16,734 nucleotides of DNA from Cochliopodium minus (taxonomy: Eukaryota; Discosea; Himatismenida; Cochliopodiidae). The DNA lies in NCBI GenBank assembly GCA_024220525.1, contig JAMYWO010000023.1, forward strand, positions 26,727 to 43,460, given 5' to 3'. The position numbers and the translations under genes were made by a program. Each line of letters opens with the position of its first letter. The stretch's first letter is position 1. Below, piece by piece: positions 16,498-16,734 of the stretch. The notes below the pieces were generated by a model. It was not told the DNA's origin. It worked only from the letters and a program-made list of their open reading frames with translations, and searched no databases.

Positions 16498-16734
16498 CTT
16501 CAAAATAAATAATGAAAAAAAATCATTATTTATTTTTATTATAATTTTTTATAATTTTTTTATTCTTTTTCATATCATTATTTATTTCATATTTTATTAA
16601 TTTATAATTTATTGTTAATTAGGTAATCATAATTTTTTATTTTTAATTTTTAATTTTTATTTATATTTTATATTTTATATTTTATATTTTATATTTTATA
16701 TTTTATATTTTATATTTTATATTTTATATTTTAT
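16498..16734. repeat. Cullin intron with 7-bp tandem repeat at right window edge
   Basis: This is upstream intron of the cullin gene, with no coding sequence visible. From about 16660 to the end the 7-base unit TTTTATA repeats head to tail roughly ten times and reaches the last base, mirroring the repeat at the left edge. Confidence 0.8.

Noticed and set aside
1-16734. CRISPR array, prokaryotic operon, transposon, tRNA or rRNA gene
   Set aside because: Repeats are A/T-only tandem units without spacers; genes have spliceosomal introns; no transposase, terminal inverted repeats, cloverleaf or conserved rRNA segment was seen.

Overview
The window is nuclear DNA from a single-celled, aerobic eukaryote. 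It is extremely A+T-rich, its genes are broken by many short GT...AG introns (about 30 can be placed), it uses TAA and TGA as stops under the standard code, and it encodes eukaryote-only proteins (cullin, ESCRT-III, PP6 regulatory subunit, mitochondrial complex III hinge protein). An amoeboid protist of the heterolobosean or dictyostelid/amoebozoan kind fits the composition, the intron style and the mix of P450, PAS and cyclic-nucleotide-channel genes, but the exact lineage is inference. Both window ends lie in short tandem repeats inside introns of incomplete genes, so the window may be a whole contig that broke at repeats.

Layout, left to right. Plus strand: the C-terminal half of a CYP86-clan-like cytochrome P450 (98-1281); a six-exon protein with a SAM domain, a ubiquitin-like segment and three PAS domains (1592-4233); an unrecognised 182-residue protein (4359-4907). 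Minus strand: a protein with a UBX-like N-terminus and a Lys/Glu tail (4995-5820), a 70-residue basic protein (5933-6192), and a bL25-like mitochondrial ribosomal protein with a putative targeting leader (6313-7017). A roughly 540-base divergent spacer follows. Plus strand again: a cyclic-nucleotide-gated-type channel with a non-canonical filter (7558-9356), a tiny multi-exon half-LIM protein (9526-10147), a SAPS-domain PP6 regulatory subunit (10305-12176), CHMP3/VPS24 (12370-13188), the complex III hinge protein QCR6/UQCRH (13297-13665) and mitochondrial Hsp10 (13876-14241). Minus strand: an AIR1/ZCCHC7-like zinc-knuckle protein (14352-15280) and the C-terminal part of a CUL4-type cullin (15541-16497, running off the right end).

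This is not an operon-like system. It is a compact run of mostly housekeeping genes (mitochondrial: bL25m, QCR6, Hsp10; membrane remodelling: CHMP3; phosphatase, ubiquitin and RNA-surveillance regulators) plus sensory genes (PAS protein, channel). The most interesting content is the SAM-ubiquitin-like-PAS3 protein, whose PAS domains keep the FixL-type heme-pocket His/Arg register. Next come the channel that lost the GYG filter, a cluster of genes whose first coding exon is only 3-9 bases, a six-exon gene with 5-, 11- and possibly 19-base exons, and a 27-base-period minisatellite inside a P450 intron. Gene models were built by hand from splice-site phase and protein similarity; no transcript or database evidence was available.
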